Assembly: GCA_014156375.1 (NCBI GenBank)
Contig: RQJH01000002.1
Span: 960,331 to 1,024,330 of the forward strand
Length of the DNA stretch: 64,000 nucleotides
Direction of reading: 5' to 3'
Source: Enterobacteriaceae bacterium 89
GTDB taxonomy: Bacteria > Pseudomonadota > Gammaproteobacteria > Enterobacterales > Enterobacteriaceae
In this document: piece after piece, positions 44,015 to 52,504 of the stretch
Position numbering within the stretch: position 1 is the first letter of the stretch
How the letters are laid out: the number at the start of each line of letters is the position of its first letter
The notes under the pieces: model-generated
Database searches by the model: none
What the model was told of the DNA's origin: nothing
What the model saw: only the letters and a program-made list of their open reading frames with translations
Translations under genes and position numbers: made by a program

Positions 44015-44029
44015 GATCCTGTTTTCCTC

Positions 44030-44983
44030 TTATGACTCCAGAAAGAGCACGCCGTCATCCCTGGCAAACTCGGTTGCCGCCAGTTTTTTAAACTCAACGA
44101 TCACCTGGTCTATTTTGGCCATCATCGCTTCGTCGTCGGTCAGTTGGCTGTGAATATGCATATGGGAGTCATATTTGAGATCCAACTCTGGCGGTAATCC
44201 CAGACGCTTTACCGGAAAGGTCGACCTGATAACCGGAACATAAAAATCCGGGACCAGCATCATGCAGTCGTGGCTGGCACAATAAGCCACCTTGTTAATG
44301 TTGCTGGAAGAGACCATCACCACCTGGCGATTTTCCAGATGCTTTAGGGCGGCACGTGACTTGACCACGCTGTCGCAGTAATAGCTCACCAGCGACGAAC
44401 AGGTGGCGTGTTTTGCCGCATACCACTGCTCCAGAGTAATCGCGGGCCCCTCCAAAGGGCTGTCCTGACTGACCAAAACGGAAGCCCGGCAGGTCAGCAT
44501 TTTGATCTGATTGATCAGCGGGTCATGCGGCAGCCTGTCGCCCAGATCCATATCCACGGCAAAGCTTTTCAGCTCGGCAATACGTTCTGCCGGACTGGCT
44601 AAAGGCGGGACAAAGCGATGGCGAACCGGCTGATATTCGTACTGTTTGGTTGCCAGACGCTCGGCCAGCTTCATCTCCATCAGCGCATGAGAACGAATGG
44701 TCATGCTGTCGAGCTGTTTGACGGCCTCTGCGGAATTGTTTTCCTGCGCGCTGCCGGTAAATCGCTGGTAGCGCTGGCTGAGCTCCAGCGCCATCGCATC
44801 GGGCTTCATCCCGGAATGACTGCGGATAAACAGATGACGTCCGGTCAGACTACGGGCTTTTTTAAGCGCATAGCTAATGGAGCCCGGACTTAAATTCATC
44901 TGCTGAGCGGTGGCCGTTACGCTGCCGGTGCTGACTAAAAGATGAATAATTTTCAACAGACTAGGGTCTATCTCATTTTGCAT
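44030..44983 (-). CDS. LysR-type HTH regulator, paralogue B
   Basis: A 317-residue regulator of the same unusual family: MQNEIDPSLLKIIHLLVSTGSVTATAQQMNLSPGSISYALKKARSLTGRHLFIRSHSGMKPDAMALELSQRY at the N-terminus, ERIAELKSFAVDMDLGDRLPHDP (about 133-155) and a C-terminal HMHIHSQL. Its KPDA-ALELSQRYQ block and length are shared with the gene at 46367 and not with the 289/294-residue pair, so it is a B-type copy. The promoter is expected in the 207 bases upstream, which contain a perfect palindrome at 45109. It is followed by paralogue A after 15 bases. Confidence 0.85.
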   Translation of the reverse strand: MQNEIDPSLLKIIHLLVSTGSVTATAQQMNLSPGSISYALKKARSLTGRHLFIRSHSGMKPDAMALELSQRYQRFTGSAQENNSAEAVKQLDSMTIRSHALMEMKLAERLATKQYEYQPVRHRFVPPLASPAERIAELKSFAVDMDLGDRLPHDPLINQIKMLTCRASVLVSQDSPLEGPAITLEQWYAAKHATCSSLVSYYCDSVVKSRAALKHLENRQVVMVSSSNINKVAYCASHDCMMLVPDFYVPVIRSTFPVKRLGLPPELDLKYDSHMHIHSQLTDDEAMMAKIDQVIVEFKKLAATEFARDDGVLFLES

Positions 44984-45108
44984 GGGTTACGCCCTGTAAA
45001 ACTGTCAGCTTCATTTTCTGACCGCGGATTAAAGCTGATGACAGACGTTTGTCTTCCATCCCTGAAAATCCAACTTAAGCAGTAACCCATTTGATGTAAA
45101 TAATTAAA

Positions 45109-45122
45109 TTTAACGCGTTAAA
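45109..45122. promoter_or_regulatory. Perfect 14-bp palindrome upstream of regulator B
   Basis: TTTAACGCGTTAAA, 126 bases upstream of the regulator B start and 69 bases after the 86-aa gene. Its place in the only sizeable gap of the regulator array suggests a regulator-binding site; not shown. Confidence 0.4.
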
Positions 45123-45190
45123 AGCTAAATTAACGAAATTCCCCGCAGATTGAAGTCATTGCAACTTTCTTAAATTTTAAATTTAAATAT

Positions 45191-45451
45191 TCATTGCTCC
45201 CAGCTCAGCATACCGTCCTGCTGCCGTGCTTTCCGGTTTTGCCTGCAGGTCAGCGGAAAATGACCCGGTCCGTTTATTTTCGCTCCCGCCGGATAAACCT
45301 TGCCGTTATAAAGGCAGTTTTTTTGCGGGTCGTAAGCTGGCGATGAAAAAGCCTCTTTGCCAAACAGAGTGATCACAGAAACCAGAGAAAGACTATAAAT
45401 CGTCACCGCCATAAAAACCGGCAGAGCATAAGGAATGATCCACGATCGCAT
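45191..45451 (-). CDS. Small membrane-anchored Cys-motif protein, 86 aa
   Basis: A hydrophobic N-terminal helix (residues 3-30, IIPYALPVFMAVTIYSLSLVSVITLF) is followed by a short domain CLYNGKVYPAGAKI...FPLTC (Cys about 46 and 69). The C-x-Y-x-G-x-x-Y-x-x-G-x-x-I...L-x-C spacing resembles DUF1496-type periplasmic peptides, but I am not certain. The start lies 3 bases beyond the stop of the A' regulator, so it belongs to the B'-A' unit. A membrane-bound sensor or partner for the regulators is conceivable; there is no direct evidence. Confidence 0.65.
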   Translation of the reverse strand: MRSWIIPYALPVFMAVTIYSLSLVSVITLFGKEAFSSPAYDPQKNCLYNGKVYPAGAKINGPGHFPLTCRQNRKARQQDGMLSWEQ

Positions 45452-45454
45452 CGG

Positions 45455-46339
45455 TTAAACCTGTTGAGTGGCAGGATGTAAAACTGCGTTAAGTAACTTA
45501 CGCAAATTCAGCGTATTAGGGTTTTTACTGATACCGTGATGAAGATGGATAAAACATTCAAATTTCGGTGTATCCTTCCATGGAAGCGGAAATGCTTTTA
45601 GTGGATACAGTTTCTGCAGCTCAGAAACGAAGATCTCAGGGATCATCATAATATTGTCGCTGTGCGCGCACAGATGCGCCATTGCCAGCAAATTTGAGCT
45701 CTCGCAGGCCAGCTTTCTTTTTCCCGGTAGCGGGTTATTCAATAAAGAGTCATCTCTGAGCGGTGATGCTACCTCGCCCTTTTGCCAGAGAATATGAGAC
45801 TGAGCGTGCCAGTCCTCAAGCGTGAAAGTGTCTCGCAGAGTGGAATGATGCTGACTAACCACTACGCACATTTCCGACGTCATGCAGGGAAAACTCACAA
45901 CCGCATTATCGTCCGGCAGGCGCTCGCCAATATCAACATCTACAGTGCGATTGCGAATATTCGTCAATCGCTCCTCCTGGCTATCCGCAAGGCTGCAAAA
46001 TTTTAAAAATGGAATGCTTTCGCTATGAGTTTGCAGGTAGATACCCAGCAACAGCTCAATTGGCGAATAGGTGGTAATAATAAACTCCCGACGCTGCTCG
46101 CTTAATGCCGAAATATTCAGATACTGCTTCTGTAATGCCAGCGCATAGCTGTCCGGGATCAGCCCGTGACGCGTCCTGGTAAACAGAGGCTGGCCCGTTT
46201 GCTGACGCAGTTTTTTTAATGCATAGCTGATGTTGGAGGAGGAGATCTCTAACTCTTTTGCGGCTTCAGTGACGGAATAATACTCAATCACCGCATTCAG
46301 AATTTTTAACGAGTTAAGGCTGATGTTATTGATGGGCAT
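45455..46339 (-). CDS. LysR-type HTH regulator, paralogue A'
   Basis: A 294-residue regulator: ISLNSLKILNAVIEYYSVTEAAKELEISSSNISYALKKLRQQTGQPLFTR (HTH, about 5-54), ERLTNIRNRTVDVDIGERLPDDN (about 120-142), ACESSNLLAMAHLCAHSDNIMMIPEIFV (about 217-244) and ECFIHLHHG (about 267). These blocks align with paralogue A rather than the B genes. It lies 27 bases downstream of paralogue B' and 3 bases upstream of the 86-residue membrane protein gene, all on the minus strand, so B'-A'-small protein is one likely operon. Confidence 0.85.
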   Translation of the reverse strand: MPINNISLNSLKILNAVIEYYSVTEAAKELEISSSNISYALKKLRQQTGQPLFTRTRHGLIPDSYALALQKQYLNISALSEQRREFIITTYSPIELLLGIYLQTHSESIPFLKFCSLADSQEERLTNIRNRTVDVDIGERLPDDNAVVSFPCMTSEMCVVVSQHHSTLRDTFTLEDWHAQSHILWQKGEVASPLRDDSLLNNPLPGKRKLACESSNLLAMAHLCAHSDNIMMIPEIFVSELQKLYPLKAFPLPWKDTPKFECFIHLHHGISKNPNTLNLRKLLNAVLHPATQQV

Positions 46340-46366
46340 CGGTGACCCGCTCCTGGGCTAAGTGGC

Positions 46367-47317
46367 TTACCGCCAGTCTCCTTTTACCTGGGAGACGGAT
46401 AACATGGCTTCAGCCGATGGCTTCGTCATTCTGGTCAGCGCGTCGCGCACGGTGGCCAGGGCTAAAAGTTCACTTCCCAACTGCGTGTGATAGTGCAGAT
46501 AACAGTCATAGCGAAGCGCACACTCTTCAGGCAGAGACAGGCATTTCACCGGGAAACTTTTCTCCAGCATCGGCACAAAAAAATCCGGGATCAGCATGAT
46601 GTAGTGGCTGTTAGCGCACAGCGACACCATGTTAATCATGCTGGCTGAGACCACTGCGACATCGCGGGTTGCCCGGAGCTGCGCAATTTGCACGGCACCG
46701 TCAATGTTGTCGCTGTAAAAGTCCGGGTTGGCAGACCACACCACATAGCGCGAACTCTTCAACTCCTGCAGGCTGAAGGGAGTATCCTGCTGCCGGAACT
46801 TTTTACCGACCAGCACAGAGACATCGGAAGTAAACAGTTTTACCGCGCTAATTTGGCTGTCGGCTGGTAATTTATTGCCGATATCAATATCAATCTGCCT
46901 GTTTTTTAATTTAAACAGCCGCTCTTCCGGATTCGCGATATAAGAATTAAAAACAAAGCGACAAACCGGATGATGTCCCTGTTCACAAAACACACTTCCG
47001 GCAAGCAGCATTTCGACTAATGACCAGGTATTAATATTGAGGCTGTTGCGCTTCTGCTTTTGGTCCCGGTCGCTCAGCGTCGTTCCGTCAATAAACTGCT
47101 GATAGCGCTGGCTTAACTCCAGCGCCGTGGCGTCTGGCTTCATTCCCTCGCGGGTACGAATAAAAAGATGCCCGCCGGTAATTTCCCGTATTTTCCCCAG
47201 CTGATAGCTGATGTTTCCCGGACTCTGCTGTAGTTTCCGCGCCGCCTCGGTGACAGTGCCTGAAGTGACAATGGCGTGGATCACTTTCAATAACTTCAGA
47301 TCGATCTCTTTTTTCAT
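46367..47317 (-). CDS. LysR-type HTH regulator, paralogue B'
   Basis: A 316-residue regulator starting MKKEIDLKLLKVIHAIVTSGTVTEAARKLQQSPGNISYQLGKIREITGGHLFIRTREGMKPDATALELSQRYQ. The start at 47317 has AAGGA 7 bases upstream; the frame continues 11 codons further but without a ribosome site. The effector region has ERLFKLKNRQIDIDIGNKLPADS (about 134-156), ASMINMVSLCANSHYIMLIPDFFVP (about 225-250) and YLHYHTQLG (about 272). It is the first gene of the regulator array and lies 99 bases downstream of the fimbrial adhesin stop, so read-through from the fimbrial operon is possible. Confidence 0.85.
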   Translation of the reverse strand: MKKEIDLKLLKVIHAIVTSGTVTEAARKLQQSPGNISYQLGKIREITGGHLFIRTREGMKPDATALELSQRYQQFIDGTTLSDRDQKQKRNSLNINTWSLVEMLLAGSVFCEQGHHPVCRFVFNSYIANPEERLFKLKNRQIDIDIGNKLPADSQISAVKLFTSDVSVLVGKKFRQQDTPFSLQELKSSRYVVWSANPDFYSDNIDGAVQIAQLRATRDVAVVSASMINMVSLCANSHYIMLIPDFFVPMLEKSFPVKCLSLPEECALRYDCYLHYHTQLGSELLALATVRDALTRMTKPSAEAMLSVSQVKGDWR

Positions 47318-47412
47318 CGTTTCTTCCTTGTCTGTTTTTTGCTGTGTCAATGAACATCCTTGTCCTTTTATATTCTCCAGATTAATTGCTTTTTATTTTT
47401 ATTCATTACCTG

Positions 47413-47434
47413 CTGATTAATAATAATTAATCAG
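47413..47434. promoter_or_regulatory. AT-rich palindrome at the 3' end of the fimbrial operon
   Basis: CTGATTAAT-AATA-ATTAATCAG, a perfect 9+9 inverted repeat covering the adhesin stop codon. It could be an mRNA 3' hairpin or an operator of the regulator array that starts just downstream. Confidence 0.35.
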
Positions 47435-48568
47435 AAATGTCATTCTGCCGTTTGCCACACCAGGCTTCAGATCCTTCGCCGATGATGCGGTTTGTACATA
47501 ACGTGCAACGAGCGGAATAGAGATATCGGTACTACCATCCGTCGGTAAATCGAGGCGGTTTCCGTCGGCAAAATTGACAGGAACAGGATTTGAGCCAGTT
47601 CCAGAGGCAATCTGAATACCGATGCCGTCCGCACTGCCATCCACAGATTTATCAATGTTGATAATGCTGTTGGCCGCATCAATCACTCCCTGCGCTGGCG
47701 TGAAGCTATACCACACCTGGTTTGGTGTTGCCCTGTCATACTGATAGCTTCCATTTTCTGACCAACTGCCGCCGAATCGGTTATAGCCATAGAAAACCGG
47801 GCAGTCTTTCATCTTAAGACTGGCATCCACCCATTTGGTGGCCGACCCCTTCCCTTTAAACTCGTTCACGCTGTGCGATCCCAGATCCACAAACACATCA
47901 GGTGTTTGACATGTTTTAGCCACCACCTGAATAGTGCCTGTGAAACAGGCATTCACGACGGACACCTCGTTGCCAGAGGTTCCCATAGTCACCTTAGGGC
48001 AAGGCAGGCTGGCTCCCTTAATCACTCCGGGTGGAACAGATTTGCCCGTTGCGATAATGGTCAGGACAAAGCCAAAATGTCCGTTTGGTACATCGCAGGA
48101 ATTCTGTGAACTCCCCCCGCCCACGCAGGCCTGAACCTGTGAAGGATAAGTCGTCCCATTAGCGTAGGAATATCCACCGTAGGTAATCACCGCGCCCAGC
48201 CCCGGAATACCGGTTTCATAAACGTGGCCCGCGTAGGGTGAGCCATTCCAGGTGGTCAGCGGCAGCGGCGTGCTGGCTAACGACTTATTAATATAAAACG
48301 CGCCGGGTGAGTCACAGGTAATTCGCAAGTTCTGCGAAGCACCAAACGCAGGTTTATATTCCTGTCGGTAGACCACCGAGCCTGGTGGGTAGTCTGCCCC
48401 CACGGTAATTTTTGACATCTCCAGTGGGACAGAAAATGTCATGCCCTGCTGTACAGGTGACGTCGGCGCAAAGTTACAGGACGCCATCGCCAGCTGCGGC
48501 AGTAACCAGCAAAGCAGCAGTAAAACCGCCGCTCTCAATCCATTTATTTTGTTGATCATTCTCATCAT
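47417..48568 (-). CDS. Two-domain fimbrial tip adhesin
   Basis: A 383-residue exported protein: signal peptide (about 1-29, ending AMAS), an N-terminal receptor-binding-like domain (about 30-215), then a pilin domain beginning near CPKVTMGTSGNEVSVVNACFTGTIQVVAKTC. The last strand (RMTFLINYY, with alternating hydrophobics and a penultimate Tyr) is the chaperone-recognised G strand. Length, two domains and the terminal position in the operon identify it as the FimH-like adhesin. Its ATG overlaps the usher stop (ATGATG context), so it is translationally coupled. The ligand is unknown. Confidence 0.88.
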   Translation of the reverse strand: MMRMINKINGLRAAVLLLLCWLLPQLAMASCNFAPTSPVQQGMTFSVPLEMSKITVGADYPPGSVVYRQEYKPAFGASQNLRITCDSPGAFYINKSLASTPLPLTTWNGSPYAGHVYETGIPGLGAVITYGGYSYANGTTYPSQVQACVGGGSSQNSCDVPNGHFGFVLTIIATGKSVPPGVIKGASLPCPKVTMGTSGNEVSVVNACFTGTIQVVAKTCQTPDVFVDLGSHSVNEFKGKGSATKWVDASLKMKDCPVFYGYNRFGGSWSENGSYQYDRATPNQVWYSFTPAQGVIDAANSIINIDKSVDGSADGIGIQIASGTGSNPVPVNFADGNRLDLPTDGSTDISIPLVARYVQTASSAKDLKPGVANGRMTFLINYY

Positions 48569-51174
48569 CCTTCTCCTGCACTCACGCCGTTAGCCTGCAT
48601 CGCCAGCAATTTGTGATCCGTCGCGGCGGTTTCCGGCTCACAGACAGAATTAAAGGTCTGCACATTGGCTTTCTGCGCATCGCCCATCGACATCAGGTGA
48701 TAGCGGATCTGGCAGGTTTCCGCAGCGCCTTTACCCCAGCGCAGCGTCAGTGCGCCCTGCTCCTGCTCTACGCGGGCATAAACCTGCCCCCCCTGGCCTG
48801 CGCTGCCCACACTGCGCCCTTGTTCATCCAGCACTTCAGCACCAAACGGCACCGGCTGCCCGTTAACCGTGGCATTGACCAGAATCGGTGAACCGGTTTT
48901 GGTGCCGTATTTCACTTTCACTACCGCGCCGTAATAAGGGGCGACTTTCTTCTCGGTGCTGACCATTTCCACATCATCGCTGGCACCTTTAGGATCGAGG
49001 GTGATGTCGTTCATCTGGTACGGGTCGAGATACGGCACCAGCGCGTAGCCGAAGCGGTCAATGGTCACGCCCGGATAACCGGAAACGGAAGCCCCCGTTG
49101 CGCCTTTCGCTTCAATCAACGCATAGGTATCTGAGGTGTACGGGGTCAGTGTCACGCCGCCGCTGTGCGCCACAATCGTCCCACTCGCACCGGCAAATTC
49201 GCTGTGATAATTGCGACCGCCGCTCCAGCCTCCGCTCAGAGAGCTGTAAGGCGTGCGGTATTGGGCGTTCAATGCGCCGGACGTGCCCACTCCCTGGTTG
49301 CTGTTCATCGCCGTGGCGCTGTAGCTCATCTGATGATCGTCGCCCCCGGTTCCGGAAAGGGTGGCCTGTTCTGCGGTGCGGCCTGTGCTGTCATGCGCCA
49401 ACTGCATCGAGAGCTGTGGACGATACGAACTGTCGCTGCGTCCCAACGGCAGGCTGACCGTCAGCAGCCACGAATCTTCCGTGCCGTGCAGGTTGTAGGT
49501 TCGCCCTGCGGAGATCCCGTAGCTGACCGAGCCGTAACTGTTGTTGTAGCCCAGCTGATATTGCTTATCGGAACCGCCTTTATTCCAGTAATCCTGCACC
49601 GAGCCGCTGACGTACAGCTGGCCCCAGTCTTCTGGCAGCCCCTGACTTGCTGTCATGCTGTAGCGATTGCGCGAGCGCCAGATGGTGTCCATCGAGCCAC
49701 CGTGCTGCAACGCATCGACCGTCTGCTGCGCGGTCATAAAGTCCATAAAGCCGCTGGACGAGAAGCGATAGGCCGCTACCGACAGGCTGGTGCTGTTCAC
49801 GGTTTCGCTGTAGCTCAGACGATAACTCTGGCCTGGACTGGTCACTTCCGGTGTTTCCGGCAAGTGCATCCTCGCCTGGGTCACATCGAACGAAAAGGAG
49901 CCGATGCCGGTGCCGATGGCAGCCCCGCCCAAAATGGCATAGTAGTTCTGGCTGAGCTGCATCCCGCCGTAGCCGGTCAGCCAGTTGGTGATCCCGTGGC
50001 GCACGGTGCCCTGATACAGCGCTACATCGTGAGCCAGATAGTCGTTACGCAGGTTACCGCCCACGATTTCAAAACGCGTGGCGCCTGGACGCAACTGCTC
50101 CACTACCGAGGCATACGGCACGGTATACGCATGATGGGTACCATCGGCCTCTTCGACGGTCACCAGCAGGTCGCCGCCGTAACCGGTAGGATAAAGATCG
50201 TCAATCAGGAAGGCACCCGGCGCAACGGTGGTCTGGTAGATAACCGTGCCGCTTTGGCGAACCGTCACTTTGGCGTTGGTTCTGGCTATCCCACGAATTT
50301 CCGGCGCATAGCCGCGCTGAGATTCCGGCAACATACGTTCATCGGTCGCGAGCTCTGCCCCGGTGAAAGGCAACGTGTCGAACACGTCCCCGCGGGTATT
50401 AGCTTGCCCCACCAGCGCGCGGGCTTTCAGGGCCGGGATATCGCGCTGCAAATAGGTGTTGATGGACTCATATTTTTTCTGCCCGTGCTGATCCCAGTTG
50501 TAGCTGCCGTTATGACGGAAATACCAGGCGCCGACATTCAGGCCCGCGTTGATCCCGGCATACAGGGATTTATTGTCATAACCGCCAGAGGTACTCTGGT
50601 AGCCATTCAGGTTATAGCCCAGAATGGCGGCCGGAATACCACTGTCCCACAGCTCAGGGCTGACCGAGCCCCGGGCGCTGTTGGAGACATACAGCTGCGG
50701 CAGCTGAATATTGAGGCGCATTTCATTACTGTCAAACTGGGTGACGGCCTCAGGAAGCAGCTGTTTTAAATCCCCACACTGCCCGACTTTGTCAAAAAAG
50801 TGTTCCGGCAGATGGTCGTAGCGGAACGGGATCTGACGCAGCAAGGTATCGGTCATACACGGATAAATCGTTTTATCCGCACGCTCGCGCAGCTCCACAT
50901 CCATATTGCCAATCGGGCTGCCGTTGACGTAAATCGCTGCGTTATAGGTCCCTGGAGTGATATTTGCACCATTTGCGTATCGGCTCAGATCGACAGCGCT
51001 CTGATCTTCCAACTGCAAAAATGAGGAGCTAAATTCGACATTTTTTGCCAGTTCCTGAGCGGGCATATTTTCAGCCGCATAGGCCGAATTTCCCAGACAA
51101 AATAAAGCCATCATCAGAGGCGACAGTTTTCCTTGAAATGCAGCCCGGCTATCATTTTTAACTTTATTATTCAT
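48565..51174 (-). CDS. Fimbrial outer-membrane usher
   Basis: An 869-residue PapC/FimD-type usher: signal (about 1-34, ending AYAAE), N-terminal chaperone-subunit-binding domain (VEFSSSFLQ...CMTDTLLRQIPF), a 24-strand barrel with plug (PEIRGIARTNAKVTVRQSGTVIYQTTVAPGAFLIDDLYPTGYGGDLLVTVEEADG, about 287-340), and C-terminal domains (GAEVLDEQGRSVGSAGQGGQVY and paired Cys in ETCQIRYHL...NSVCEPE). It catalyses assembly and secretion of the pilus. It lies between chaperone (44 bases upstream) and adhesin (overlap). Confidence 0.95.
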   Translation of the reverse strand: MNNKVKNDSRAAFQGKLSPLMMALFCLGNSAYAAENMPAQELAKNVEFSSSFLQLEDQSAVDLSRYANGANITPGTYNAAIYVNGSPIGNMDVELRERADKTIYPCMTDTLLRQIPFRYDHLPEHFFDKVGQCGDLKQLLPEAVTQFDSNEMRLNIQLPQLYVSNSARGSVSPELWDSGIPAAILGYNLNGYQSTSGGYDNKSLYAGINAGLNVGAWYFRHNGSYNWDQHGQKKYESINTYLQRDIPALKARALVGQANTRGDVFDTLPFTGAELATDERMLPESQRGYAPEIRGIARTNAKVTVRQSGTVIYQTTVAPGAFLIDDLYPTGYGGDLLVTVEEADGTHHAYTVPYASVVEQLRPGATRFEIVGGNLRNDYLAHDVALYQGTVRHGITNWLTGYGGMQLSQNYYAILGGAAIGTGIGSFSFDVTQARMHLPETPEVTSPGQSYRLSYSETVNSTSLSVAAYRFSSSGFMDFMTAQQTVDALQHGGSMDTIWRSRNRYSMTASQGLPEDWGQLYVSGSVQDYWNKGGSDKQYQLGYNNSYGSVSYGISAGRTYNLHGTEDSWLLTVSLPLGRSDSSYRPQLSMQLAHDSTGRTAEQATLSGTGGDDHQMSYSATAMNSNQGVGTSGALNAQYRTPYSSLSGGWSGGRNYHSEFAGASGTIVAHSGGVTLTPYTSDTYALIEAKGATGASVSGYPGVTIDRFGYALVPYLDPYQMNDITLDPKGASDDVEMVSTEKKVAPYYGAVVKVKYGTKTGSPILVNATVNGQPVPFGAEVLDEQGRSVGSAGQGGQVYARVEQEQGALTLRWGKGAAETCQIRYHLMSMGDAQKANVQTFNSVCEPETAATDHKLLAMQANGVSAGEG

Positions 51175-51218
51175 GGTGTTTTACTATCCTCATCCAGAGG
51201 TGAATAGCCGCCCATTTT

Positions 51219-51908
51219 TTAGTGAACGGTGATATCCAGCGGAATAACCGCCCCATAATCATTGACATATTCAGCATTGACTTTGCTGCCCGCTGAAACA
51301 GCGAGTGGGTAATTATCTTCGGCAAACGGTGCAAGCATTTTTCCGTCGACCTTTTTTCCGCCCGCGGAAAGATCCACCAGCGAAATATAATAAGGAGAAG
51401 CATTCTTCACGTGCAGACCAGAACCCTGACGGCTCCACTGCAGATCGGTCGCGGCCTCTTTCGGACTGCCTTTCAGGCCAGCCGGGCGCCAGAAAAACTT
51501 AATACGGCTACGGAAAGCAACCTGCAAATAGTTGTCTTTTTCTGCTTTAGCCTCTTTTGGCTTAGCAGGAATTTCCAGCACGTTCAGCCAGAAAATAGAT
51601 TCTCTGTCCGCTGGTAAATTATTCGGCAGCGCTCGAATACGCAGCGTCTGACCGCTGCCAGGTTCCACGCGGTTAATTGGTGGAGTTAAAACAAACGGTA
51701 CTTTAATCTGATCGGGTTTTGCCTTTGTATCACCATTATCCATCCAGCTTTGAATAAGCACCGGTGATTGCCCTTTATTACTTATTTTTACGCTGACCTC
51801 TTTGGCATCGGCGGAATAAACCACACGAGTGCCGGTGATCACAATACTGGCATACGCGGAAGAGCAGCACAGGAATAAGAAGAAAAGGGAAATAAACGTT
51901 CGAAACAC
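51219..51908 (-). CDS. Periplasmic fimbrial chaperone (PapD family)
   Basis: A 229-residue two-domain Ig-like chaperone with a signal peptide rich in Phe/Leu (VFRTFISLFFLFLCCSSAYA). N-terminal domain signatures are GTRVVYSADAKEVSVKISN, the subunit-binding strand PFVLTPPINRVEPGSGQTLRI (about 70-90) and DRESIFWLNVLEIPAKP. The C-terminal domain has KNASPYYISLVDL and a closing DYGAVIPLDI. The family pairs Arg8 and Lys112 to cap subunit C-termini; equivalents are present as R24-like and K-rich segments. Start: a GTG at 51908 with GGAGG 7 bases upstream; the longer frame (to 51959) would begin inside the preceding hairpin. Confidence 0.92.
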   Translation of the reverse strand: MFRTFISLFFLFLCCSSAYASIVITGTRVVYSADAKEVSVKISNKGQSPVLIQSWMDNGDTKAKPDQIKVPFVLTPPINRVEPGSGQTLRIRALPNNLPADRESIFWLNVLEIPAKPKEAKAEKDNYLQVAFRSRIKFFWRPAGLKGSPKEAATDLQWSRQGSGLHVKNASPYYISLVDLSAGGKKVDGKMLAPFAEDNYPLAVSAGSKVNAEYVNDYGAVIPLDITVH

Positions 51909-51930
51909 AGGAAAACCTCCGGGAAAAACA

Positions 51931-51950
51931 GGGGGAGCGGGCGCTCCCCC
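51931..51950 (-). terminator. Intercistronic terminator/attenuator after the major fimbrial subunit
   Basis: On the minus strand GGGGGAGC-GCCC-GCTCCCCC, a perfect 8-bp GC stem, is followed by TGTTTTT. It lies 9 bases after the subunit stop and 23 bases before the chaperone GTG. It should stop most transcripts after the subunit and allow a minority through to chaperone, usher and adhesin. Confidence 0.85.
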
Positions 51951-51958
51951 AAACGGCA

Positions 51959-52504
51959 TTATTTGTACTGAATGGAGTACACAACATCACTGACAACGGT
52001 ACCGGCAGTGGTTGCGCCATCAGCGAAGTACTCGACGGCATACGGCAGGTCAGCCGAACCAGAAGAGATATCGTAGTAAGTGGCGTTAGCGGTCTGATTA
52101 GAGTTACCCGCCTGGATAACCGCTTCGTTGCTGCCTTCTTCACGCAGCTGCAGGCTGACGTTGGTGGCATCACCAGTCATATTTTTCAGGTGACCAGTAG
52201 GCAGATCTACAGAAGAACCCGCTTCAAAGAAGGCAGAAGCTGTCTGCAGAGTACCCGCACAGTTGCTCAGCGCGATATTAAAACCAGTACGACCTGCAGT
52301 CTGACCCTGAGCGGTCAGCTGGTTGGTGCCGATAGTTGGCAGTACAACGGTAGCGTCCGGGCCCTGACCATCAACGTTCGCATCACAAGTGGTTGCAGTC
52401 AGTTCACCGTTAAAAGTAATAGTACCGGTAGAAGCAGCCTGTGCGCTCATTGCAGCAGCGGAAAGAACGGCCAGCAGTGCAGCGGAAGTAATAACCTTTT
52501 TCAT
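51959..52504 (-). CDS. Major fimbrial subunit (type 1 pilin family)
   Basis: A 181-residue pilin: signal peptide MKKVITSAALLAVLSAAAMSAQA, then ASTGTITFNGELTATTCDANVDGQ with the first Cys of the conserved disulfide (about 40), the partner Cys in IALSNCAGTLQ (about 81), and the C-terminal beta strand ending VVYSIQYK with the penultimate aromatic. CAGGA precedes the ATG. It is the first gene of the operon, in the order pilin, chaperone, usher, adhesin. Assigned as the polymerising shaft protein by position and size. Confidence 0.93.
   Translation of the reverse strand: MKKVITSAALLAVLSAAAMSAQAASTGTITFNGELTATTCDANVDGQGPDATVVLPTIGTNQLTAQGQTAGRTGFNIALSNCAGTLQTASAFFEAGSSVDLPTGHLKNMTGDATNVSLQLREEGSNEAVIQAGNSNQTANATYYDISSGSADLPYAVEYFADGATTAGTVVSDVVYSIQYK

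Noticed and set aside
49165-50769. 534-codon plus-strand open frame opposite the usher
   Set aside because: Antisense of a clear usher; no signal, motif or ribosome site.
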